A stretch of DNA of 64,000 bases, from NCBI RefSeq assembly GCF_008704855.1, contig NZ_CP023691.1:1302001-1366000 (forward strand). Direction: 5' to 3'. Positions 25,669-31,906 of this stretch are shown one piece after another. The translations under genes and the position numbers were made by a program. Below the pieces are notes generated by a model. It saw nothing but the letters and a program-made list of their open reading frames with translations. It had not been told where the DNA came from and ran no database searches. Every line of letters starts with the position of its first letter. The first letter of the stretch is position 1. This stretch comes from Streptomyces platensis (GTDB taxonomy: Bacteria > Actinomycetota > Actinomycetes > Streptomycetales > Streptomycetaceae).

Positions 25669-26637
25669 ATGCGTGTGCTTCCGGCCGCTCCCCCGATCGG
25701 AGGGCTCACCGCTGTCGTCACCGGCGGCTCGCGGGGACTCGGGCTGCTCATGGCCCGCCAGCTGCTGCGGCGCGGCTGCGATGTCGTGCTGCTGGCCAGG
25801 GACGAGGCCGAACTCGGCAGGGCCGTCGGGAAGCTGCGGCAGTGGGGCGGCGGGACGGTGCGCGCCGTGGTGTGCGATGTACGGGACCGTGCCGCGGTGC
25901 AGGACCGGCTCGCGGAGATCGCCGAGGAGCACGGCGGGCTGGACATCGTCATCGCCAACGCCGGCATCATCCAGGTCGGCCCGGCCGACGCGCTGGGCTC
26001 CGACGGCTTCGAGGAAGCGATGGACTCGGTCTTCAACGGGGCCCTGAACACCGCGCTCGCCGCCCTCCCCCACCTGCGGCGCAGCCCGGCCGGCGGCCGG
26101 CTGGCGCTGGTCGGGTCGGTCGGCGGCCTGCTGGCGGTGCCCCATCTGCTGCCGTACTCCTGCGCCAAGTCCGCGGTGGCCGCGCTGGCCGAAGGGCTGC
26201 ATGCGGAGGAGGCACCGCACGGTGTCACGGTGACCGCGGTCCACCCCGGACTGATGCGCACCGGATCACATCTGCACGCCCTCTTCGGCGGGGACCGGCG
26301 CCGGGAGTACGCCTGGTTCTCGGCGCTGGCCGGGGCCCCGGTGCTCTCCATGAACGCCGAACGGGCGGCGGAGCGCATCGTGACCGCGCTCCAGCGGCGG
26401 CGGCCCCGGATCGTGCTGACGCCGGCGGCCAGGCTCGGCGCCACGGCGCACGGGCTGGCCCCGGTGACCACCACCCGGCTGGCGTCCGCGGTCGCCCGGG
26501 TGCTCCCCCGCAACGGGGCCCGCGGCACCGTCGACGGTTCGACGGTCGCCGCCGGGGAACAGCCACCGGCCCGTCGGCTCCGCGGTGTCCTCGGCGCCCT
26601 CAACGAACGGGCGGCCGACCGCTTCAACCAGCGGTGA
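25669..26637 (+). CDS. Short-chain dehydrogenase/reductase (SDR)
   Basis: This 322-residue protein has a classical SDR core: the NAD(P)-binding TGGSRGLGLLMARQLL near residues 17-32 and a D-V-R motif near 68. NAGIIQVGPADALG (N-A-G) follows, then LVGSVGGLLAVPHLLPYSCA with Ser and the catalytic Y-x3-K in YSCAKSAVAALAEGL near 160. A basic residue after the first Gly motif suggests NADP preference. A C-terminal extension of about 70 residues (after RPRIVLTPAARLGATAHGLA) is hydrophobic to basic and may associate with the membrane. The start ATG 25669 follows GGAAGG; a longer frame upstream lacks similarity. The substrate is unknown. Confidence 0.87.
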   Translation: MRVLPAAPPIGGLTAVVTGGSRGLGLLMARQLLRRGCDVVLLARDEAELGRAVGKLRQWGGGTVRAVVCDVRDRAAVQDRLAEIAEEHGGLDIVIANAGIIQVGPADALGSDGFEEAMDSVFNGALNTALAALPHLRRSPAGGRLALVGSVGGLLAVPHLLPYSCAKSAVAALAEGLHAEEAPHGVTVTAVHPGLMRTGSHLHALFGGDRRREYAWFSALAGAPVLSMNAERAAERIVTALQRRRPRIVLTPAARLGATAHGLAPVTTTRLASAVARVLPRNGARGTVDGSTVAAGEQPPARRLRGVLGALNERAADRFNQR

Positions 26638-26796
26638 GGGCCCGTACGGGCGGCGTGGGGCCTCGCACGTCGGAACGGCCCCGGCCGCGGGACGGAATGC
26701 GGAATGCGAGGCGTCCCGGTGTTTCCGGGCCGAGTTGCCGGGCACGCGGACTGGCACGACAGGAAGAGCCGACCTGTGGTGAAAGGAGAATGCATC

Positions 26797-27372
26797 GTGG
26801 CTGCGAGCAATTCCCCCGCCTATACCGTTCCCGGTATGACCGAGACCGAAGGGGGAGAGGTCATCGGACGGCTGCGGATGAGGCTGCACGCGCTCAATGA
26901 CCTGGCCCTCACTCTCAAGCATGTGCACTGGAATGTCGTGGGGCCGCACTTCATCGCCGTCCACGAAATGCTCGATCCGCAAGTCGACGCGGTCCGTGCC
27001 ATGGTCGACGCGACCGCGGAGCGCATCGCGACGCTCGGCGGCTCCCCCACCGGGACGCCCGGCGCGCTGACCGCCGAGCGGACCTGGGACGACTACTCCG
27101 TCGGACGGGCGCAGGCCATCGAGCACCTCGGTGCGCTGGACGTCGTCTACTCGGGCGTCATCAAGGACCACCGGGCGGCGGTGGCCGCCACCGACGGCAT
27201 CGACCCGGTGACTCAGGACCTGCTCATCGAGCATCTGCGGTCCCTGGAACTCTTCCAGTGGTTCGTCCGGGCGCATCTGGAGAGCGCCGGCGGCACCCTC
27301 AGCACAGGCTCCGCCAACGGGCTGTCCGAGGCGGGCCGGGCGGCCGCCGAGCAGGCGCGCCGGCAGCCCTGA
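26797..27372 (+). CDS. dps: Dps family DNA-protection ferritin
   Basis: This 191-residue member of the Dps family forms dodecamers that oxidise and store iron and shield DNA during stress. The ferroxidase region is visible as LTLKHVHWNVVGPHFIAVHE, with the His and downstream Asp/Glu (MLDPQVDAVRAMVDATAERI) that sit at the intersubunit iron site, and YSVGRAQAIEHLGALDVVYS in the later helices. GTG 26797 follows AAAGGAGAA at perfect spacing. A possible stress-sigma promoter upstream, GTTTCC at 26721 and GGGCAC at 26740, is only a loose match to the SigB consensus. A bidirectional terminator follows the gene. The neighbours (CsbD, gas vesicle genes) fit a general stress group. Confidence 0.93.
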   Translation: MAASNSPAYTVPGMTETEGGEVIGRLRMRLHALNDLALTLKHVHWNVVGPHFIAVHEMLDPQVDAVRAMVDATAERIATLGGSPTGTPGALTAERTWDDYSVGRAQAIEHLGALDVVYSGVIKDHRAAVAATDGIDPVTQDLLIEHLRSLELFQWFVRAHLESAGGTLSTGSANGLSEAGRAAAEQARRQP

Positions 27373-27406
27373 CCGAAGCCCCTCGGGTGGCCCACCCCAG
27401 GGCGCC

Positions 27407-27440
27407 GGCCCCGCCGTCGCGGAAAGGCGACGGCGGGGCC
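27407..27440. terminator. Bidirectional hairpin terminator between dps and the csbD-like gene
   Basis: A perfect 14-bp stem (GGCCCCGCCGTCGC at 27407-27420 and its complement at 27427-27440) closes a GGAAAG loop. It is placed between two convergent genes and can serve both. Confidence 0.85.
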
Positions 27441-27447
27441 GCGGCGG

Positions 27448-27621
27448 TCAGTGCTTAAGCGTGTCCCGGCCCTTTTCCACCGCCTGCTTCATTTTCCCCA
27501 GGGCCTGTTCCGCCTTGCCCCGCCTTTGGAGGCCTTTGTTTCCGAGGGCCCTCCCCGTCGTTTCCTTGGCCTTTCCCTCGACAATATGGCCGAGGTTTCT
27601 GGTCTTCTTGGCGATACCCAT
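27448..27621 (-). CDS. CsbD-family stress protein
   Basis: This 57-residue hydrophilic protein begins MGIAKKTRNLGHIVEGKAKE and contains GKAEQALGKMKQAVEKGRD. The pattern of G-K-x-K-E-x-x-G followed by G-x-x-x-G-K-x-x-Q-A is typical of CsbD-like small proteins, which are induced by general stress in many bacteria and have no known enzymatic role. ATG 27621 is preceded by GGGAG on the minus strand. It lies 12 bases downstream of the gvpK stop and may be read through from the gas vesicle operon or transcribed from its own promoter. Confidence 0.8.
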   Translation of the reverse strand: MGIAKKTRNLGHIVEGKAKETTGRALGNKGLQRRGKAEQALGKMKQAVEKGRDTLKH

Positions 27622-27633
27622 GGTGTGCTCCCT

Positions 27634-28047
27634 TCAGGGTTCTTCGGCGGGTGGCAGCAGGGTCCCGAGCGGCCCGAGATCCAAATTGAGGTCCTGCATC
27701 GTCAGTTCATAGCGGGCGCAGAGTTCCACCATGCGGTCGTGCAGAATCATCAGCGTCGCTCCCAGGCGTTCCTCCTGTTCCTCGGTGAGGTCCCCGGCGT
27801 CGACGCGTTGCAGGGCCTGGCGTTCCATCAGCTGGCGCAGCAGCTCGACCAGAGTGAGGACGAGCTTGATCAGGTCCCGCTCCACCGTGTCGGGGTCGGC
27901 GCTGATCCGGTGCGCCGGATGCCGGGCCGCCGGGCCGCCGGGCGGCGGGATGTCCTGGGGTGCCGCGGGCAGCAGGCGGAAGGCCCGGTCGGCCGCGTCG
28001 GCGACATCGTCGAACCGGTTGCCGGGGCGGCGGTCCTCAGCCGTCAT
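27634..28047 (-). CDS. gvpK: Gas vesicle protein GvpK
   Basis: This 137-residue protein has the GvpK core ISADPDTVERDLIKLVLTLV, LLRQLMERQALQRVDAGDLT and LGATLMILHDRMVELCARYE. In known gvp systems GvpK is an accessory protein needed for vesicle assembly. The N-terminus is longer and Pro-rich (LLPAAPQDIPPPGGPAARHP). The start ATG 28047 overlaps the end of gvpS by 11 bases. It is the last gas vesicle gene of the operon. Confidence 0.93.
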   Translation of the reverse strand: MTAEDRRPGNRFDDVADAADRAFRLLPAAPQDIPPPGGPAARHPAHRISADPDTVERDLIKLVLTLVELLRQLMERQALQRVDAGDLTEEQEERLGATLMILHDRMVELCARYELTMQDLNLDLGPLGTLLPPAEEP

Positions 28048-28285
28048 GGTCGTCCCGTACCGGGGTGGTGAGGGCGGACCACGGGGAGGGGTTCTGTTCG
28101 CTGATGGAGACGATCAGGGCGCGCAGCGAGATGCGGACGAGGTCGATGTCGGCGATGGAGAGCACGACATCGCCGGTGAGGACCACACCACCGCTGAGCA
28201 GCCGGTCCAGCAGATCGATCAGTGCGATCTGCCGGTCCGGCAGAGGTTCGTCCGTCGTTGCCGGCGGCCCGCCCGCCGGCCTCAT
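28037..28285 (-). CDS. gvpS: GvpA-family gas vesicle protein GvpS
   Basis: This 82-residue GvpA-like protein contains IALIDLLDRLLSGGVVLTGD, VVLSIADIDLVRISLRALIV and SISEQNPSP. This is the GvpA helix-strand-strand-helix fold with a short C-terminus. Family members such as GvpS and GvpJ are minor shell components that set vesicle tip and width. ATG 28285 overlaps the gvpL stop (ATGA). It is distinguished from GvpA (30678-31133) by the absence of the [14 protein letters not shown] motif. Confidence 0.87.
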   Translation of the reverse strand: MRPAGGPPATTDEPLPDRQIALIDLLDRLLSGGVVLTGDVVLSIADIDLVRISLRALIVSISEQNPSPWSALTTPVRDDHDG

Positions 28286-29103
28286 GGAGCGGCTCCCGGC
28301 ACCGGTTCGGTCTCGGGCGGCGTGGCGAAGGAGTACGGGGCCCAGGGCCCGGTGACCTCCACGCGTACCCCGGACAGCCCCTCGGCGGCCCGGCTGACGT
28401 CGGCACGGAAGCTCTCGGCCTGCCCGAGCGGCACGAGGTAGGCGTCGTTGACGACGTTCTCGCCCGGCCCGCGGGCGAGTTCGCCCTGCTGCACCCGGTG
28501 CTGGACCCGGTCGACCGCATGGCCGCGGGCGGCGGCCTCGACCCGCCGGGCGACCTCTTCTGCGTCGCGGTAGGCGTCCTCCCGGGCGTGCCGCTGTGCC
28601 TTGCGGTGGCTGAGGTAGGCGCGCCCGGGGCTCAGGCCGGTGTCCGCGTCCGCGGGCGGCGCGGCCGGCCGGTCGGTGGGCGCGGGCGCCTCGACATAGA
28701 TCTTGACGCCCCACTCCGTGTGTGCGGCCAGTTCGGCCAGCCGGCCGGCGAACGCCTCCTGACGGGCCTCCAGCATGCTGCGCACCCGCTCGTCATCGAG
28801 GTACACCGTCGCCAGCCGGAGCGGCAGGACGGTGGTACGGGCGGCCAGCGCCTCGATCACCCGGTGATGGGCGCGGGCCACCGACTCCAGCCACTCCAGA
28901 TCCTCCAAGTTGGCGCGCAGCGCGGCCTCGTGGAAGTCCTCCTCGGGCACCGGGCTCACGGCGACCACCACGTCACCGCGCTCCCCGGCCCGGACCAGAT
29001 GCACCGGTGCGTCCGCGACCCCCGGCAGTCCGGCCAGCGCCTCCGCCAGCGACCCGCCGGTATCCCGCGCGACCGCGTACGCATAGCTGATGAGCTCGGT
29101 CAT
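28282..29103 (-). CDS. gvpL: Gas vesicle protein GvpL (GvpF/L family)
   Basis: This 273-residue protein is a GvpF/GvpL family accessory factor. The N-terminal ferredoxin-like domain holds LISYAYAVARDTGGSLAEAL and PVPEEDFHEAALRANLEDLE. A central part with VIEALAARTTVLPLRLATVY follows, and the C-terminal domain contains RADVSRAAEGLSGVRVEVTG and PWAPYSFA. P-x-x-x-x-A-T-V-Y and W-x-P-Y-S-F are conserved. Such proteins act as adaptors or chaperones for GvpA. The ATG overlaps the gvpJ stop by ATGA. It is longer than GvpF (237 residues), mainly through the Ala-Pro linker near residues 135-160. Confidence 0.9.
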   Translation of the reverse strand: MTELISYAYAVARDTGGSLAEALAGLPGVADAPVHLVRAGERGDVVVAVSPVPEEDFHEAALRANLEDLEWLESVARAHHRVIEALAARTTVLPLRLATVYLDDERVRSMLEARQEAFAGRLAELAAHTEWGVKIYVEAPAPTDRPAAPPADADTGLSPGRAYLSHRKAQRHAREDAYRDAEEVARRVEAAARGHAVDRVQHRVQQGELARGPGENVVNDAYLVPLGQAESFRADVSRAAEGLSGVRVEVTGPWAPYSFATPPETEPVPGAAP

Positions 29104-29624
29104 GAGGTGTCCCGCCGCTTCTTGGTACGGGGGCGGGGCTCGGGCCGTTTGGCACGGGCGCCACCGGTGCCGCGGGTGGCCCGGCGGGCGGCGGGACGGG
29201 GCTTGTCCTCGGCCTCGGCCTCCCCCTCCTCCTCATCCTCGTACTCGTACTCCTCCTCGTCCTCCTCCTCGGCCGCGGGCAGTTCGTCGCCCTCCCGCAT
29301 GGCCCGGATCTCGGCGCGCAGCCGTTTGTTCTCGTCGGCGAGCGAGCGGTAGCCGTCGGACGCGCGGGACGAGAGCGAGGGGTCGTGCTCCCACCAGTCG
29401 ATGCCCATCTCCTTCGCCTTGTCCACCGAGGCGACCAGCAGGCGCAGTTTGATGGTGAGCAGTTCGATGTCCAGCAGGTTGATCTGGATGTCGCCGGCGA
29501 TGACGATGCCCTTGTCCAGGACCCGCTCCAAGATGTCGGCAAGGTTGGCCGAGGAGCCCTGCCCGCCGTACGGGCCGGCCCGGGACGGATAGTCGCCCAT
29601 TCTCCTGGCGACGGGTTCGTTCAC
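29100..29624 (-). CDS. gvpJ: GvpA-family gas vesicle protein GvpJ
   Basis: This is a 174-residue protein. Residues about 25-85 are the GvpA-type core (NLADILERVLDKGIVIAGDI, then QINLLDIELLTIKLRLLVAS and VDKAKEMGIDWW), matching GvpJ. The remainder is a Glu-rich stretch (EEEDEEEYEYEDEEEGEAEA) followed by a basic Arg/Lys tail, unusual for GvpJ. The GTG at 29624 has GAGGTG eight bases upstream. It is separated from gvpG by 75 bases holding a hairpin. The acidic tail resembles those in the proteins at 22565 and 23498. Confidence 0.85.
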   Translation of the reverse strand: MNEPVARRMGDYPSRAGPYGGQGSSANLADILERVLDKGIVIAGDIQINLLDIELLTIKLRLLVASVDKAKEMGIDWWEHDPSLSSRASDGYRSLADENKRLRAEIRAMREGDELPAAEEEDEEEYEYEDEEEGEAEAEDKPRPAARRATRGTGGARAKRPEPRPRTKKRRDTS

Positions 29625-29655
29625 GGCCGCTGCACCTCGATTCCACGCGTTGCGA

Positions 29656-29679
29656 CGGGAGCGCGGGGCGGCGCTCCCG
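29656..29679 (-). terminator. Intra-operon hairpin between gvpG and gvpJ
   Basis: A perfect 8-bp stem (CGGGAGCG at 29656-29663 and CGCTCCCG at 29672-29679) encloses an 8-base loop. It lies in the only sizeable gap inside the gas vesicle operon and may attenuate transcription or mark an mRNA processing point, giving more GvpO/A/F/G than J/L/S/K. Some Streptomyces have two extra genes at this place. Confidence 0.5.
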
Positions 29680-29699
29680 TTCCGCGGCGGCCACCGCGG

Positions 29700-29951
29700 T
29701 CAGCTGTTGGTGCCCTGGGCATGGGCCCTGATCTCGTCCAGCCGGTCCAGCAGCTCGTCCTCTCGCCGGTCGAAGGCCTCCTCGGAGATCTCTCCCGCCA
29801 GCAGCGCGCGTTCGAGCTCGGCGAGTTCCCGCTCGATGGGTTCGGGGTCGTAGTACTCCTGCTCCGCCGCGTCGAGGGCGCGTTCCATGACCCAGGCCAC
29901 GCCGCGCACCGGCGCCAGCGGAAGGGTGGCAATCTGACTCAACAGGCCCAT
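29700..29951 (-). CDS. gvpG: Gas vesicle protein GvpG
   Basis: This 83-residue helical protein begins MGLLSQIATLPLAPVRGVAW and contains the GvpG coiled-coil segment EQEYYDPEPIERELAELERA, followed by GEISEEAFDRREDELLDRLD. GvpG is a small accessory protein of gas vesicle formation. ATG 29951 follows AGGGGG on the minus strand, nine bases after the gvpF stop codon. Family length and motif agree well. Confidence 0.92.
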   Translation of the reverse strand: MGLLSQIATLPLAPVRGVAWVMERALDAAEQEYYDPEPIERELAELERALLAGEISEEAFDRREDELLDRLDEIRAHAQGTNS

Positions 29952-29960
29952 GGGGACCCC

Positions 29961-30674
29961 CTAGACGAAACTGTAGGCGGGCAGCGGGCCGAGCAGGCGG
30001 AGGTCGAAGTCCTCCCCCAGCTCCTTGGCGAGATCCCGCTGCGCACCGAGGAAACTCTTCTCGTTGTCCTGCTCCACCAGGAAGGACACGCTCAGGAAGT
30101 CGTTCCCGGTCGGTGGTGAGAGGCGCTCCTCCCGGGCGAAGCCGCGCAGCGCGTCGAGGACTCGGGCGGCGAGTTGCTCCTGTCGTGCCTGCACTTCCTG
30201 GGAGACCATCTCACCGAGGGCGAGCGGGAGTTCGGGTGCCGCGTTGCCGCTTCTGATCTGTTCGTTGAGCTGTCGTGCCTGATCCGACTCCGTGAGGATC
30301 TGCCGCAGCAGCGCGTCCTCGTCCTGGGCAGCCTTCAGGTGGTATTCGGCGCAGCCCTCCAACGCCTCCAGCCGCTCGGCGAATTCGTCCGCCCGCTCTT
30401 TCAGGACGGCCCGTACGGCCTCGTCGTCCGTGGTCGTGAAGCCGAACTGCAAGGGCAGGACGGTGCCGTCGGCCATCAGCCGTTCCTGGACGGCCTGGTG
30501 CGCGCCGAGGTCGCGGCGCTTGGGCCGCAGCTCCTCCGGGGCGTCGCTGACGACGGCGGACAGCTGCTTGCTCTGCACCGTGCGGAGCTCGGACGGGGGG
30601 TTTCCCACCCCGTGGAGGCCCTCCAGGTTCTGCGGATGGGTGGTCGCGAGGATGGAGTAGACGTAGACCGACAT
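29961..30674 (-). CDS. gvpF: Gas vesicle protein GvpF (GvpF/L family)
   Basis: This 237-residue protein has the GvpF architecture: N-terminal VYVYSILATTHPQNLEGLHG, central MADGTVLPLQFGFTTTDDEA, Gln/Glu-rich helices (EMVSQEVQARQEQLAARVLD), and C-terminal LRLLGPLPAYSFV with the conserved G-P-x-P-x-Y-S-F. In known systems GvpF binds GvpA and is needed early in assembly. ATG 30674 lies four bases past the gvpA stop, and the ribosome site AAAGGAG overlaps that stop codon. Confidence 0.93.
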   Translation of the reverse strand: MSVYVYSILATTHPQNLEGLHGVGNPPSELRTVQSKQLSAVVSDAPEELRPKRRDLGAHQAVQERLMADGTVLPLQFGFTTTDDEAVRAVLKERADEFAERLEALEGCAEYHLKAAQDEDALLRQILTESDQARQLNEQIRSGNAAPELPLALGEMVSQEVQARQEQLAARVLDALRGFAREERLSPPTGNDFLSVSFLVEQDNEKSFLGAQRDLAKELGEDFDLRLLGPLPAYSFV

Positions 30675-30677
30675 CCC

Positions 30678-31133
30678 TCACTCCTTTCGGCGCCGGGCCG
30701 GCCGGCGAGCGGACCGCTCGCGCCGCTCGGCGGGCTCCTTGCGCCTCGACTCGTGTTCCTCGTCGTCGTCACCGCCGCCCTTGAGTGCGTCGGTCACCGC
30801 TTCCGCGGCCCCGGACAGCGCGCCCTTGGTCTTGCCGTGCGAGCCGCCCTCGGTCACCTCACCGACGAGGTCGGTCAGCTGGGAGGGTGCCTTGCGTCCC
30901 GCTTCCAGGTCGAGGCGGTTGCAGGCCTCGGCGAAGCGCAGGTAGGTGTCGACGCTCGCGACGACGATGCGGGCGTCGATCTTGAGGATCTCGATGCCCA
31001 CCAACGACACACGCACAAAGGCGTCGATGACCAGACCGCGGTCCAGGATCAGATCGAGGATGTCGTAGAGGTTTCCGGAGCCTCCGCCGCCACCTGCGGC
31101 AACGGGTCCTCCGCCTTGCGGCACCACAGTCAC
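30678..31133 (-). CDS. gvpA: Major gas vesicle shell protein GvpA, extended C-terminus
   Basis: This is a 151-residue protein. Residues about 22-75 carry the hallmark shell sequence ([20 protein letters not shown], then [20 protein letters not shown] and [10 protein letters not shown]). This forms the hydrophobic wall of the vesicle. Archetypal GvpA is about 70 residues; here a charged, disordered extension ([20 protein letters not shown], then Arg-rich to the end) follows, as in other streptomycetes. GTG 31133 is chosen because GAAGGGAGG lies just upstream; the ATG at 31148 has no good site. It is the second gene of the operon. Confidence 0.92.
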   Translation of the reverse strand: MTVVPQGGGPVAAGGGGGSGNLYDILDLILDRGLVIDAFVRVSLVGIEILKIDARIVVASVDTYLRFAEACNRLDLEAGRKAPSQLTDLVGEVTEGGSHGKTKGALSGAAEAVTDALKGGGDDDEEHESRRKEPAERRERSARRPARRRKE

Positions 31134-31220
31134 GGTGCCTCCCTTCACCGGCTCGCTCCGGCCTTACGGAGCGGCCGTCTCGTTCGCCGGGCGAACGTTC
31201 CCGGGTGGCTTCCCGGGGCC

Positions 31221-31637
31221 CTATCGGCGGTCGATCTGGCCTCGGGTGTAGCGGCGGGTGCGCTCGTACGCCACCAGTTCGCCTTCCTTGTCCAGCACCA
31301 CCCGGTAGGTCGCCATCACGCTGGTGGTCCCGGGGACGCGTTCCAGCTCCAGGACTTCCACGTCCGCCTGCCAGCCGTCCTCCGTCGGCTGCACCGCGGA
31401 GACGGACTCGGGAGCCCGCCCCAGCAGTTCCTTGAGCTGGTCCGCCGCGTACCGCATGGCACGTGGCGCCGAAACACGACGGCCGGTGCGCGGCTCTTCG
31501 CTGTCGCTTTCGCTCTCGCGGTGGCCGGCCGGGACACTGCTGGCGCTTCCGGCGGTTTTTTTGACGGTTTTCTTGGCGGTCTTCTTACCGGACGGACGCC
31601 GAACTCGTTCGGTCTCGTCCTCTTCGCCTGTGGCCAT
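31221..31637 (-). CDS. gvpO: Gas vesicle protein GvpO
   Basis: This 138-residue protein leads the gas vesicle operon. The C-terminal GvpO domain spans about 60-138: APRAMRYAADQLKELLGRAP, EDGWQADVEVLELERVPGTT and SVMATYRVVLDKEGELVAYE, followed by RTRRYTRGQ. The N-terminal 50 residues are basic, with KKTAKKTVKKTAG resembling the tails of Ku and of the 22565 protein. The start ATG 31637 has GGAGAG upstream on the minus strand, inside a palindrome. GvpO is considered a regulator or accessory assembly factor. Confidence 0.92.
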   Translation of the reverse strand: MATGEEDETERVRRPSGKKTAKKTVKKTAGSASSVPAGHRESESDSEEPRTGRRVSAPRAMRYAADQLKELLGRAPESVSAVQPTEDGWQADVEVLELERVPGTTSVMATYRVVLDKEGELVAYERTRRYTRGQIDRR

Positions 31638-31643
31638 GTTTCT

Positions 31644-31657
31644 CTCCGAAATCGGAG
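31644..31657 (-). promoter_or_regulatory. Palindrome covering the ribosome site of gvpO
   Basis: CTCCGA-AA-TCGGAG is a perfect 6-bp palindrome. It contains the Shine-Dalgarno bases (read on the minus strand) 7-20 bases before the gvpO ATG. It could fold in mRNA to hide the ribosome site or serve as a protein site; being short, it may also be chance. Confidence 0.35.
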
Positions 31658-31906
31658 GCGACATGCTGCCCGCGCCACTACAAAGAGGCGCCATTTCATG
31701 ATACGCGGCTTGAGCTGAGCGCATCTTGGAGCCGAAATGCCTGGTCCCGGGGCTGCCGGCACCGGCCAGGCAGCGAGTGCCGGGGCCCGGTGGGCGGCGT
31801 AACGTCAGCACTGTCCCGGGAGAGACGTCATGGCGCTCTCGGCACGGGGAGAAACCGGCGGGCCGGAGTGGGTCTCGATGGCACGACGACAGTGCGCAGG
31901 TGCGCG

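Noticed and set aside
26721..26745. SigB promoter upstream of dps
   Set aside because: GTTTCC and GGGCAC with a 13-base spacer is only a loose match, so it is mentioned in the gene entry but not listed as a feature.
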